A stretch of 64,000 nucleotides of DNA from assembly GCA_946415365.1 (NCBI GenBank), contig CAMKSE010000020.1:1-64000 (forward strand). The letters are read 5' to 3'. The DNA is from an uncultured Prevotellaceae bacterium. Lineage in GTDB: Bacteria; Bacteroidota; Bacteroidia; Bacteroidales; Bacteroidaceae. A program made the translations under genes and the position numbers. Positions 51,157 through 59,759 of this stretch are shown one piece after another. The notes under the pieces are model-generated. The model did no database searches. It was not told the DNA's origin and worked only from the letters and a program-made list of their open reading frames with translations. Every line of letters begins with the position of its first letter. Positions within the stretch are counted from its first letter, which is position 1.

Positions 51157-53205
51157 TTATCGCAGGGCGCGCATGGCATTCAGGACTGCAAGTACGGTGA
51201 CACCGACGTCGGCAAAGACAGCCATCCACATCGTAGCGACACCGAGGGATGCGAGGATGAGTACGGCCACCTTCACACCAATGGCAAACCAGACATTCTG
51301 ACGGGCTATGGACAATGTACGACGGGCAATACGTATGGCGAGGGCTATCTTCGAGGGCTTGTCATCCATCAGCACCACGTCGGCAGCCTCTATGGCAGCA
51401 TCACTACCCAGACCTCCCATGGCTATGCCTACGTCGGCACGGGCGAGCACAGGAGCATCGTTGATACCGTCGCCAACGAAAGCAACGGAAGATTTACGAT
51501 TTTCGGATTTACGATTTACGATTTGGCTGCGCACGGAGTCTGCTGCTGGAGTATTCAATCGTAAATCGTAATTTTGTAAATCGTCAATATACTTGACTTT
51601 GTCCGCCGGCAACAGTTCTGCGTGGTATTCAGAAAGACCAAGTTCCTTTGCCACATGGTCTGCCACCTCCTTGCGGTCGCCAGTGAGCATAACGGTCCTG
51701 GTGACACCAAGTTCATTCAGACTGACAATGGCTTCTGAACTGTCGTCCTTGACCTTATCGTTGATGACGATATGTCCGGCATATTCGCCATCGATAGCCA
51801 CATGGATAATGGTGCCGATATGATGACAGTCATGCCACTTCGCGCCAATGCTTTCCATCATCTTCGTGTTGCCTACACATACAATCTGGCGCCCGACCTT
51901 TGCACGGATACCATGACCGGCTATCTCTTCCACATCGCTCACCACACAACCATCCGTAGCCTCATCAGGGAAGGCATCCCGCAATGCGGCTCCTATCGGA
52001 TGAGTGGAAAAATGCTCTACATGGGCAGCAAGATGAAGAAGTTGATGCTCATCACAAGTATCAGGATGTACGGCCGTCACAGCGAACTGTCCGTGTGTCA
52101 GCGTACCAGTCTTGTCAAATACCACCATAGACACCTTCGACAGCACGTCCATATAGTTGGCTCCCTTGATGAGAATTCCCTTACGCGAGGCTCCTCCGAT
52201 ACCGCCAAAGAACGTCAGCGGCACACTGATGACCAAGGCACAGGGACAACTGACCACGAGGAACATCAACGCCCGATAGAGCCATGTTGCGAAATGACCG
52301 CCAAAGAGCGTTGGGATAACGGCCAAAGCAAGTGCCATAAACACCACCATTGGTGTATAGACACGGGCAAAGCGGGTGATGAAGGCTTCGCTCTGCGACT
52401 TATGCTCCCCTGCATGCTCCACAAGACTGATGATCTTTGATACCGTACTCTCGCCAAAGGCTTTCGTGGTACGCACCCTGATAACACCAGACTGGTTGAC
52501 ACAGCCGGAAATGACCTCATCGCCCACGTTGACATCGCGAGGCATCGTCTCACCTGTCAGTGCCACAGTATTCAACGAGGTTGTTCCCTCAATGACCACG
52601 CCATCCAACGGCACCTTCTCACCAGGACGGATCACGATGACAGAGCCGACGGTCACTTGATCAGGAGCGACGTCCTGACTCTCTGTATCCTTGTCTCCCT
52701 GACTCCTTTCCAAATGCGCAACATCTGGTCTGATATCCATCAAATGGGCAATACTGTCACGGCTCTTTCCTTCGGCATAACCCTCAAAGAGTTCTCCCAC
52801 CTGAAAGAAAAGCATCACGAAGACGGCCTCAGGAAACTCTGTCTCTGCACCAGGCAGAAAGCCTATACAGAGGGCACCGATGGTAGCTATTGACATCAGG
52901 AAATGCTCATTGAAGGCATCACCATGAGTGATTCCTTCCCAGGCCTCATGCAATGTCTCGTGGCCAATTAATAAATAAGGTACAAGGTAAACAAGGAGCA
53001 GTTGCCACTTTGTTAGTTGAGAGTTGTGCTCAATGAGAACGGCGATGACGAGCAAGACAACGGTGGCGATGATGAGCCAGAGTTGTTTCTTCAGCGAATG
53101 CTCATGGTGATGATGTTCATGCGCCTCATGGTCATGATGGTGCTCGTGACGGTGCTCTTGCGAACAGGTGTCGCAGTGGTGATGATGTTCATGTAAATGT
53201 GCCAT
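51157..53205 (-). CDS. zntA: zinc/cadmium/lead-transporting P1B-type ATPase, with in-frame repeat insert
   Basis: 682 residues. The N-terminus is a His-rich tail (about 40 residues with many HHHH and HEHHH runs) instead of a CxxC metal-binding domain. Membrane metal site CPC in SCPCALVIS, phosphorylation motif DKTGTLTHG and hinge GDGINDAP are intact. It pumps Zn2+, Cd2+ or Pb2+ out of the cytoplasm. Between the P-domain helix and GDGINDAP lies a roughly 30-residue insert made of ACGATTTACGATT words around a core (51491-51590). Promoter TACCTTTG at 53235-53242. Confidence 0.92.
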   Translation of the reverse strand: MAHLHEHHHHCDTCSQEHRHEHHHDHEAHEHHHHEHSLKKQLWLIIATVVLLVIAVLIEHNSQLTKWQLLLVYLVPYLLIGHETLHEAWEGITHGDAFNEHFLMSIATIGALCIGFLPGAETEFPEAVFVMLFFQVGELFEGYAEGKSRDSIAHLMDIRPDVAHLERSQGDKDTESQDVAPDQVTVGSVIVIRPGEKVPLDGVVIEGTTSLNTVALTGETMPRDVNVGDEVISGCVNQSGVIRVRTTKAFGESTVSKIISLVEHAGEHKSQSEAFITRFARVYTPMVVFMALALAVIPTLFGGHFATWLYRALMFLVVSCPCALVISVPLTFFGGIGGASRKGILIKGANYMDVLSKVSMVVFDKTGTLTHGQFAVTAVHPDTCDEHQLLHLAAHVEHFSTHPIGAALRDAFPDEATDGCVVSDVEEIAGHGIRAKVGRQIVCVGNTKMMESIGAKWHDCHHIGTIIHVAIDGEYAGHIVINDKVKDDSSEAIVSLNELGVTRTVMLTGDRKEVADHVAKELGLSEYHAELLPADKVKYIDDLQNYDLRLNTPAADSVRSQIVNRKSENRKSSVAFVGDGINDAPVLARADVGIAMGGLGSDAAIEAADVVLMDDKPSKIALAIRIARRTLSIARQNVWFAIGVKVAVLILASLGVATMWMAVFADVGVTVLAVLNAMRALR
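51491..51590. repeat. in-frame palindromic word element in zntA, core type B
   Basis: ACGATTTACGATT (51511-51523) and AATCGTAAATCGT (51557-51569) are a perfect 13-bp inverted repeat, flanked by further words. Core GGCTGCGCAC (51525-51534) to AGTATT (51550-51555) is shared with the cydA-cydB spacer. The coding frame stays open through it. Confidence 0.75.
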
Positions 53206-53234
53206 ATCTTTGCATTTTTATTCCTTTTCGGATG

Positions 53235-53242
53235 CAAAGGTA
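53235..53242 (-). promoter_or_regulatory. promoter -7 element for zntA
   Basis: TACCTTTG on the minus strand, 29 bp upstream of zntA. Confidence 0.5.
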
Positions 53243-53271
53243 CGGCACATTCCGTGCAACTTGGTTGCAAA

Positions 53272-54792
53272 CTACTTATAACACTCGAAAATCTGGTCTA
53301 CGGTCTGCTTCGGCAACTTCTTCGTAAAGAGACTCACCAGCCAAACCACTGGGAAGCCACCCACCATGGCGATGGCACCACAGTTGATCGGATTAATCGG
53401 GTTACCAACCAGCATGTTGATGACGGTCAGTCCCACACCCCAGATGAAGCAAGCCCATACAGAAGCCGTCGTGACATTCTTAGAATAGAGTCCCAGCATG
53501 AACGGAGCGAGGAAAGCACCAGCCAGAGCACCCCACGAGATACCCATGAGCTGGGCAATGAACGTCGGGGGATTCAGGGCGATGAGCAGTGAGATGACGA
53601 TGAAGAACATGATCAGCACACGCATCACCACCACCTTACGGCGTTCAATCTTCTCTGCCACAATGTCATCGATGGTACCATCCTCTACCTCACCAGGCAA
53701 CGACTTCTTGTCGCGATAGATCAGGTCGAGGGTCATGGTAGAACTGGAGGTCAGCACCAGCGAGGCCAGCGTCGACATCGAAGCACTCAGCACCAGCAGC
53801 ACCACGAGAGCAATCAGCACGTCAGGCAATGTGACGAGCATGGCAGGCACAATGGAGTCGAAGGCTATCTTACCATTGGCGCCAATCACAGGCTCATACA
53901 GACGACCGAAACCGCCGAGGAAATAGCAGCCACCTGCCACGATGAAAGCGAAGATGGTTGAGATGACAGTACCACGCTTGATGGCGCTCTCGTCGGTAAT
54001 CGAGTAGAACTTACCAACCATCTGCGGCAGTCCCATCGTACCGAGTGAGGTCAGGATGACCACGCCCAGAAGTCCCCAGGGATCAGGACCGAACCACGAG
54101 GCGAAACCGCCATTCACAGACGGATCGGCATCAGAAGGAATCACTGCCAACTTATCCACTGCGGCGGCCAGACCACCCTGGGCATTCAGCACAGCGAGGA
54201 TGACGGCCACGATGCCGAAGAGCATGATGATACCCTGGATGAAGTCGTTCATGGCCGTAGCCTTATAGCCGCCGATAATCACATAGACAGCCGTCAGGAT
54301 CGACATAATCACCACACAGTACTCATAGGGAATCTCGAAGCCCATCTCGAAGAGTCGTGAGATACCGCTATACACACCAGCGGTATAGGGAATCAGGAAA
54401 ACGAAGGCAATGATAGAGGCTGCCACACGCAAACCCTGATCATTGAAACGGGTTCCGAAGAAGTCGGGCATCGTACGACTCTCGATGTGCTGTGTCATCA
54501 ACTTCGTACGACGGCCAAGGATAATCCATGCCAAAAGAGAACCGATGATAGCATTGCCGATACCGATCCATGCGGACGACATACCATATTTCCAACCGAA
54601 CTGTCCGGCGTAGCCCACAAAGACCACAGCCGAGAAATAACTTGTTCCGAAGGCGAAGGCCGTCAGCCACGGACCGACAGCACGACCACCCAAAACGAAA
54701 CCGTCAACACTACTGGCCTGTTTACGGGAATACAACCCCACACCTACCATCACGACCAGGAAAATGATGGTCAGAAGAACTTTTAAGATCAT
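53272..54792 (-). CDS. sodium:solute symporter family protein
   Basis: 506 residues, about thirteen helices, opening LTIIFLVVMVGVGLYSRKQASSVDGFVLGGRAVGPW as in the SSS (PutP) family, with TSYFSAVVFVGYAG and the GGYKATAMNDFIQGI signature of sodium symport. Substrate cannot be told (proline, pantothenate or sialic acid are options). It lies 75 bp downstream of the porin gene and may be co-transcribed with it. Confidence 0.88.
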   Translation of the reverse strand: MILKVLLTIIFLVVMVGVGLYSRKQASSVDGFVLGGRAVGPWLTAFAFGTSYFSAVVFVGYAGQFGWKYGMSSAWIGIGNAIIGSLLAWIILGRRTKLMTQHIESRTMPDFFGTRFNDQGLRVAASIIAFVFLIPYTAGVYSGISRLFEMGFEIPYEYCVVIMSILTAVYVIIGGYKATAMNDFIQGIIMLFGIVAVILAVLNAQGGLAAAVDKLAVIPSDADPSVNGGFASWFGPDPWGLLGVVILTSLGTMGLPQMVGKFYSITDESAIKRGTVISTIFAFIVAGGCYFLGGFGRLYEPVIGANGKIAFDSIVPAMLVTLPDVLIALVVLLVLSASMSTLASLVLTSSSTMTLDLIYRDKKSLPGEVEDGTIDDIVAEKIERRKVVVMRVLIMFFIVISLLIALNPPTFIAQLMGISWGALAGAFLAPFMLGLYSKNVTTASVWACFIWGVGLTVINMLVGNPINPINCGAIAMVGGFPVVWLVSLFTKKLPKQTVDQIFECYK

Positions 54793-54866
54793 TTCGTTAT
54801 TTCGATATTACGTTATTCCGATATTCCGTTATTACGATATCACGTTATTACGATATCCCGATTTCA
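54793..54866. repeat. GATATTACGTTATT word array
   Basis: Alternating CGATAT and CGTTATT words, each partly self-complementary, fill the gap between the porin and symporter genes. No gene seen. Confidence 0.65.
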
Positions 54867-55955
54867 TTAAAACGCCACTTGTACTTGTCCCTGAAGCCAA
54901 TTGTAGTCTTTGCCGAGGTTGTCGCCAAGCAGACAACGGGTGTACTGCAGCTGCAGACGGCATTTCTTATAGAACCAGTACTGCAGGCCGATGGTCAGGT
55001 TCGTCTGATCCCAGCCGTCCACAGTCGTATTACGGTCAAAGGTCTCCGCACTTGCCACGAGGTCGAGGGCATCCACAAGAGGAATGGCCGATGTCACGTA
55101 TCCACCCATACTGCCTACCTCACCGTCTTTTCCTCCGAGCCACTCGGCACGTACACTGGCAGGACGAGCCTCCTTATATTTGCTACCCGTGTAGGGAGCA
55201 GTCTTGTACTCGGCACCCACCGAGTAGCGGTTGCGTTTATAGTTGTCGCCTACATGAATCTCCGGGTTCCATGCAGCCGTACCCACGGCACAGCCAGTAC
55301 CCAGATAACCTGAACCCACGATGCGGAAGCCGTCGAAGGGACGCAACTCCAATTTAGCGATAAAGTCTTTCTGATTGTTAAGGTCCTTACGGTTGATTCC
55401 CTGTCCGCTCATCAGCGCCAACTCATAATGAATCAGTCCATTGGCCAGGTCACCAAAGACCTCCAGACCCATGTCACGGCCATAGTTCACACCGTTCAGG
55501 GGATCGGGACCCTCACCGGCCAGATAGAGCACGGCCTGCGAATAAACGTCAATCAGTTCCAACTGGGTCGGCGACATCGGGTTCTCCATCGAATAGGAGT
55601 GTTTGAACTGTCCCAGACGGACAGTCATCTCATTGTTCTTCGAGAGTCTGTAGTCGGTGTAGAATTCCTGAACCACGCTTGAGAAGTCGTGCATAAACAT
55701 AAACGACCAGCGGTCAGTGATACGTGCTTTAGCCCATAGCAGCGTGCGTTTAAGGTTGTAACTGTTGGTTGCTTTTCCGTCGGGATTCTGATAAGACCAG
55801 CCTCCCTGGGCATAACCGTTGAATGTGATACGACTCGTGAAATCCTTCAACCAGTCTGGTTCACTACTCTGTAGCTGTTGCCCCATAGCGGCAACACTAC
55901 TGAACACTGCCAGCATCACCGCCAGTGTCCTCACTTTGCAAGTTTTACGTTTCAT
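54867..55955 (-). CDS. porin, OprO/OprP-like 16-strand type
   Basis: 362 residues with a signal peptide (MKRKTCKVRTLAVMLAVFSSVAAMGQ). Strand-rich throughout; the FTSRITFNGYAQGGWSYQN start, the LGQFKHSYSMENPMSPTQLEL segment and the terminal strand WLQGQVQVAF are typical of phosphate-selective-porin-like proteins of Bacteroidetes. It probably admits the solute taken up by the following symporter, though that is only an inference from position. Confidence 0.82.
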   Translation of the reverse strand: MKRKTCKVRTLAVMLAVFSSVAAMGQQLQSSEPDWLKDFTSRITFNGYAQGGWSYQNPDGKATNSYNLKRTLLWAKARITDRWSFMFMHDFSSVVQEFYTDYRLSKNNEMTVRLGQFKHSYSMENPMSPTQLELIDVYSQAVLYLAGEGPDPLNGVNYGRDMGLEVFGDLANGLIHYELALMSGQGINRKDLNNQKDFIAKLELRPFDGFRIVGSGYLGTGCAVGTAAWNPEIHVGDNYKRNRYSVGAEYKTAPYTGSKYKEARPASVRAEWLGGKDGEVGSMGGYVTSAIPLVDALDLVASAETFDRNTTVDGWDQTNLTIGLQYWFYKKCRLQLQYTRCLLGDNLGKDYNWLQGQVQVAF

Positions 55956-56078
55956 TTCTTCATTGTTTGTGAATTAATTCAGTTCTTGCGGGCGCAAAAT
56001 TACAACAAATTCCACAAACAAACGAATAAAAAGAAAGAAATCTGCAACAAATCTTATCAGATTGTAAGAGATTACGGG

Positions 56079-57605
56079 TTAATGATTGACAACAAGGCGA
56101 CCATTATGAATAAATAGTCCTTTCTGCTGTGGCTCTTTGATACGCACCCCCTGCAGCGTGTACCACCCCGAATCCGACCTACTCTCTTCTGCCTTCTGTC
56201 TAATGATGCCTGTCCATCCGTCGCCATTGAGGGGAATGGTGGTATTGAGGTCATCAGCAATGCTTTCCCTTTCAGGATTGCCATAATTGCTCTTATCTTC
56301 CAACATACTGTTAACCATCTGCGACAGTTCGTCGAACGTCACCTCATAGGCATCAAGGAATGCATTAATCTGCGCATCTTCTTTCATCCAGGACAGATAA
56401 TCCTCATATATATCCAAGAACTCTTGCTTTCTGGGGTTCTCTGGCTCATTGCCAGTCACATGTACCTTGAAAATATCCGCAAACAGTTCCGACACTTCAT
56501 TATTGTGAGTCCTGTCATAAACGAGGTTCATCAGCCCTTCCTTCATCTTTTCCTCTGATATAGCAGCGAAATTGTCCACCCCCAGCAGTTCCGTAATATA
56601 ACGTGTCTGTATGTGCAAAGTGGCATCATCGTCATTGATGGTTAAAATGCGGTATGGGTTAGGATAGGCGGCACAGGTGGCGGTACAGATGTCATGGATG
56701 GTGCGTGTCATGTCGCCATTGGCATCCTTTGCAATATCAGAGGCGTGCACATGTCCGGAAAGCACGACGGGCACTCCTGCATTAGCCAGGCTGTTGCGTA
56801 TATAACTATAACTATGGTAGAAGTAGATACCTTCATAATTCTTCATGCCCATTTTTACGACGTAGGAAGAACTGAATTTATCAGCATTGGTGACATGCGG
56901 GATTAGTGTGTGGTGCATCATCACAATCACTATTTTGCCTGCAACAGTGGCTTCTCTGGCACGTTCACTCACCCAGCCGAGTGTTGTATCCGAAATCACA
57001 CCGTTCAAAGGATCGTTGTCGTGGCCAGTGTCAATACCGATAATCACCAGTCCGTCCACAGGCTCGCAACACCATGTCAGCGTTGAACTCTCCCGCTGTA
57101 CATCCTGACCATATCCGAAGTCCTTATACATTTCTGCAAACTGGCTTGTAGTGATGACCTCTGCGTCGTACAACTCCGTATCATCGAAATAGTAGGCATC
57201 CAACGTGCCCATATCGTGATTGCCAGGTATCACAAGTGCCTTGATGCCAGCATCTTTCAGCTCCGTCAGTTTCTTGACCACATACTGATGACTGAGCAAC
57301 TCACCGTCCTTTGTCAGGTCGCCGGAGATCAGAAACAAATCGGGTTTCTCCCGCATGGCAGTCGCAATGACCTCGTCGAAGATCATACGGCTATATTCGT
57401 TCAGTTTCCTATCGAACTTGATGGCATTATACCATGCCTCACCTTCTGAAATAAGCAGTCCGGGGCCCATCACATGCGGATCGGAAATCACCATGATCTT
57501 CGTCTTTGCCGCTGTCGTAAGCAGTGAGAATTGTATCATAAAAACCAGCGACAAAAACCTATTCCACCACCGCATTCCAATCATATTTCGCATAAACCTA
57601 ATCAT
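56079..57605 (-). CDS. secreted metallophosphoesterase
   Basis: From the ATG at 57605 the protein has 508 residues; the promoter TACCTTTG (57616-57623) rules out an earlier start. A signal peptide (FLSLVFMIQFSLLTTAAK) precedes the calcineurin-like domain: VISDPHVM, ISGDLTKDGE, VIPGNHDM, MMHHT and LSGHVHAS, the full set of metal ligands. A helical C-terminal part (about 330-500) follows. Substrate unknown. Confidence 0.87.
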   Translation of the reverse strand: MIRFMRNMIGMRWWNRFLSLVFMIQFSLLTTAAKTKIMVISDPHVMGPGLLISEGEAWYNAIKFDRKLNEYSRMIFDEVIATAMREKPDLFLISGDLTKDGELLSHQYVVKKLTELKDAGIKALVIPGNHDMGTLDAYYFDDTELYDAEVITTSQFAEMYKDFGYGQDVQRESSTLTWCCEPVDGLVIIGIDTGHDNDPLNGVISDTTLGWVSERAREATVAGKIVIVMMHHTLIPHVTNADKFSSSYVVKMGMKNYEGIYFYHSYSYIRNSLANAGVPVVLSGHVHASDIAKDANGDMTRTIHDICTATCAAYPNPYRILTINDDDATLHIQTRYITELLGVDNFAAISEEKMKEGLMNLVYDRTHNNEVSELFADIFKVHVTGNEPENPRKQEFLDIYEDYLSWMKEDAQINAFLDAYEVTFDELSQMVNSMLEDKSNYGNPERESIADDLNTTIPLNGDGWTGIIRQKAEESRSDSGWYTLQGVRIKEPQQKGLFIHNGRLVVNH

Positions 57606-57615
57606 TTTCAGGTTG

Positions 57616-57623
57616 CAAAGGTA
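57616..57623 (-). promoter_or_regulatory. promoter -7 element for the metallophosphoesterase
   Basis: TACCTTTG on the minus strand, 10 bp upstream of the chosen start. Confidence 0.5.
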
Positions 57624-57687
57624 CAAATTTAGAAGGCAAAAGAACGAAATAATTGTGAAATATTAATTGTGAATAAAGTTTTTTTTG

Positions 57688-57695
57688 TATTTTTG
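57688..57695 (+). promoter_or_regulatory. promoter -7 element for topB
   Basis: TATTTTTG on the plus strand with TTG 18 bp upstream (57667-57669), 52 bp before topB. Confidence 0.5.
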
Positions 57696-57747
57696 CACGG
57701 AATTACCGACAAGTGTATCAAAACAAACAACAAACCATTAAGAACGC

Positions 57748-59730
57748 ATGATTGTCTGCATAGCAGAGAAGCCCAGTGTGGCAAGGGATATCGCACGGAT
57801 TATCGGGGCGACAAGTTCACACGACGGGTATATGGAAGGAAACGGTTATCAGGTGACCTGGACGTTTGGTCACCTGTGTACCCTGAAGGAGCCAGGCGAC
57901 TACACGCCGGCCTGGAAGCCATGGGCACTGACACAGTTGCCGATGGTGCCCCCTCGCTTTGGCATCAAACTCATCGAAGACAACGGTATCAAGAAACAGT
58001 TTGCCATCATCGAACGACTGATGCAGTCGGCCGACGGCATCGTGAACTGCGGTGACGCCGGACAGGAGGGTGAGCTCATCCAGCGCTGGGTGATGCAGAA
58101 AGCACAGGCAAAGTGTCCAGTGAAGCGCTTATGGATATCGTCGATGACCGACGAGGCCATCCGCGAGGGCTTTGCCTCGCTGAAAGATCAGAACGACTAT
58201 CAGCCGCTCTACCTGGCTGGTCTCTCCCGTGCCATCGGCGACTGGCTTTTAGGTATGAACGCCACACGACTCTACACGCTGAAGTACGGCCAGAACCGTC
58301 AGGTGCTCTCCATCGGTCGTGTGCAGACCCCTACCCTCGCCCTCATCGTAAACCGTCAAAAGGAGATTGAGAACTTCAAACCCGAACCTTATTGGGTATT
58401 GGCGACTGTCTATCGCGATACGACATTCACGGCCACCAAAGGAAAATTCACCTCGAAGGAAGAGGGTGAAAAAGCCTTTGCCCTCATCGAAGGCAAGCCC
58501 TTCACAGTGACAAAGGTTGAGAAAAAGGAGGGCAAGGAACAGCCGCCCATGCTCTACGACCTCACATCCCTACAGGTGGACTGTAACCGAAAGTTCAACT
58601 ATTCCGCAGAGATGACGCTGAACCTGATACAGAGCCTCTATGAGAAGAAGTTTACCACCTATCCCCGTGTGGACACGCAATACCTCTCTGACGACATCTA
58701 TCCCAAGTGTCCGCAGACGATGAACGGCCTGTACCAGATAAAGTTCGGAGGAATAGCCCCCTATGCCGAACTGATAAAACCCATCGGCGGCAAGCCGTTG
58801 AAGAAGACCAAGCGCGTCTTCGACACCTCAAAGGTGACCGACCACCACGCCATCATCCCCACAGGTGTCATTCCCCAGAACCTCAGCGATGCCGAGCGAA
58901 ACGTTTTCGATCTCGTAGCACGCCGCTTCATTGCAGTATTCCTCCCCGATTGCAGGTTCTCCACAACAACCGTGTTGGGAGAAGTCACTAGTAATCCTAG
59001 TCAAACTAGCAAAACTAGTCAAACTAGCGAAACTAGTCAAACTAGTCAAACTAGTCAAACTAGCGAAACTAGTCAGACTAGTCCGACTAGCGAGACTAGC
59101 ATAGAATTCAAGGTAACCGGCAAGGAGATCATCGATCCAGGCTGGCGCATCGTATTGGGCAAGGAGAAACCCAAGGCCGATGAAGACGAGCAGAAGAAAG
59201 AGGATGATGAAGAGCGCACCCTGCCCACTTTTGTCAAAGGGGAATCGGGCGACCACAAGCCGACGCTGACAGAGAAATGGACCACACCCCCACCCTATTA
59301 CAATGAGGCCTCTCTGCTCCGTGCCATGGAGACAGCAGGCAAGTTCGTGGAGGACGAGACTCTTCGTGCTGCCATGAAGGAAAACGGCATCGGCCGTCCT
59401 TCAAGTCGCGCCAGTATCATTGAGACACTCTTCAAGCGCCATTATATCAAACGCGACCGCAAACGCCTCATCGCCACTCCGACTGGCATCGAACTGATCG
59501 ACCTCATCCGCGAGGAACTGCTGAAGAGTTGTGAACTGACGGGTATCTGGGAAAAGAAACTGCGCGACATAGAGCACCAGAAGTACGACGCCGGACAGTT
59601 CATCGAGGAACTGAAGCAACAGGTGGCCAGCATCGTGCAGGAGGTGATGAGTGACACAAGTAACCGAAGGGTGACCGTACTCACTGACGCAGAACTGAAA
59701 AAACTAAAGTCACCACCCAAAAAGCAATAA
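57748..59730 (+). CDS. topB: DNA topoisomerase III, with Thr/Ser-rich repeat insert
   Basis: 660 residues, type IA. Toprim domain from MIVCIAEKPSVARDIARIIG with the acidic triad near NCGDAGQEGELI, the NATRLYTLKYG segment and the catalytic Tyr in TTYPRVDTQYLS (about residue 305). It relaxes and decatenates DNA during replication and repair. A 35-residue insert of TSQTSETSQTS type (58987-59100, ACTAGTCAAACTAGC words) lies in a beta domain loop near residue 420. No zinc fingers at the C-terminus. Confidence 0.95.
   Translation: MIVCIAEKPSVARDIARIIGATSSHDGYMEGNGYQVTWTFGHLCTLKEPGDYTPAWKPWALTQLPMVPPRFGIKLIEDNGIKKQFAIIERLMQSADGIVNCGDAGQEGELIQRWVMQKAQAKCPVKRLWISSMTDEAIREGFASLKDQNDYQPLYLAGLSRAIGDWLLGMNATRLYTLKYGQNRQVLSIGRVQTPTLALIVNRQKEIENFKPEPYWVLATVYRDTTFTATKGKFTSKEEGEKAFALIEGKPFTVTKVEKKEGKEQPPMLYDLTSLQVDCNRKFNYSAEMTLNLIQSLYEKKFTTYPRVDTQYLSDDIYPKCPQTMNGLYQIKFGGIAPYAELIKPIGGKPLKKTKRVFDTSKVTDHHAIIPTGVIPQNLSDAERNVFDLVARRFIAVFLPDCRFSTTTVLGEVTSNPSQTSKTSQTSETSQTSQTSQTSETSQTSPTSETSIEFKVTGKEIIDPGWRIVLGKEKPKADEDEQKKEDDEERTLPTFVKGESGDHKPTLTEKWTTPPPYYNEASLLRAMETAGKFVEDETLRAAMKENGIGRPSSRASIIETLFKRHYIKRDRKRLIATPTGIELIDLIREELLKSCELTGIWEKKLRDIEHQKYDAGQFIEELKQQVASIVQEVMSDTSNRRVTVLTDAELKKLKSPPKKQ
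58987..59100. repeat. in-frame ACTAGTCAAACTAGC tandem array in topB
   Basis: About twelve copies of a 9-bp word ACTAGTCAA/ACTAGCGAA repeat in the same frame, so they encode TSQTSETSQTS. ACTAGT is itself palindromic. Confidence 0.85.
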
Positions 59731-59759
59731 AACGTAAAGCATATCGTTATTAATAAGGT

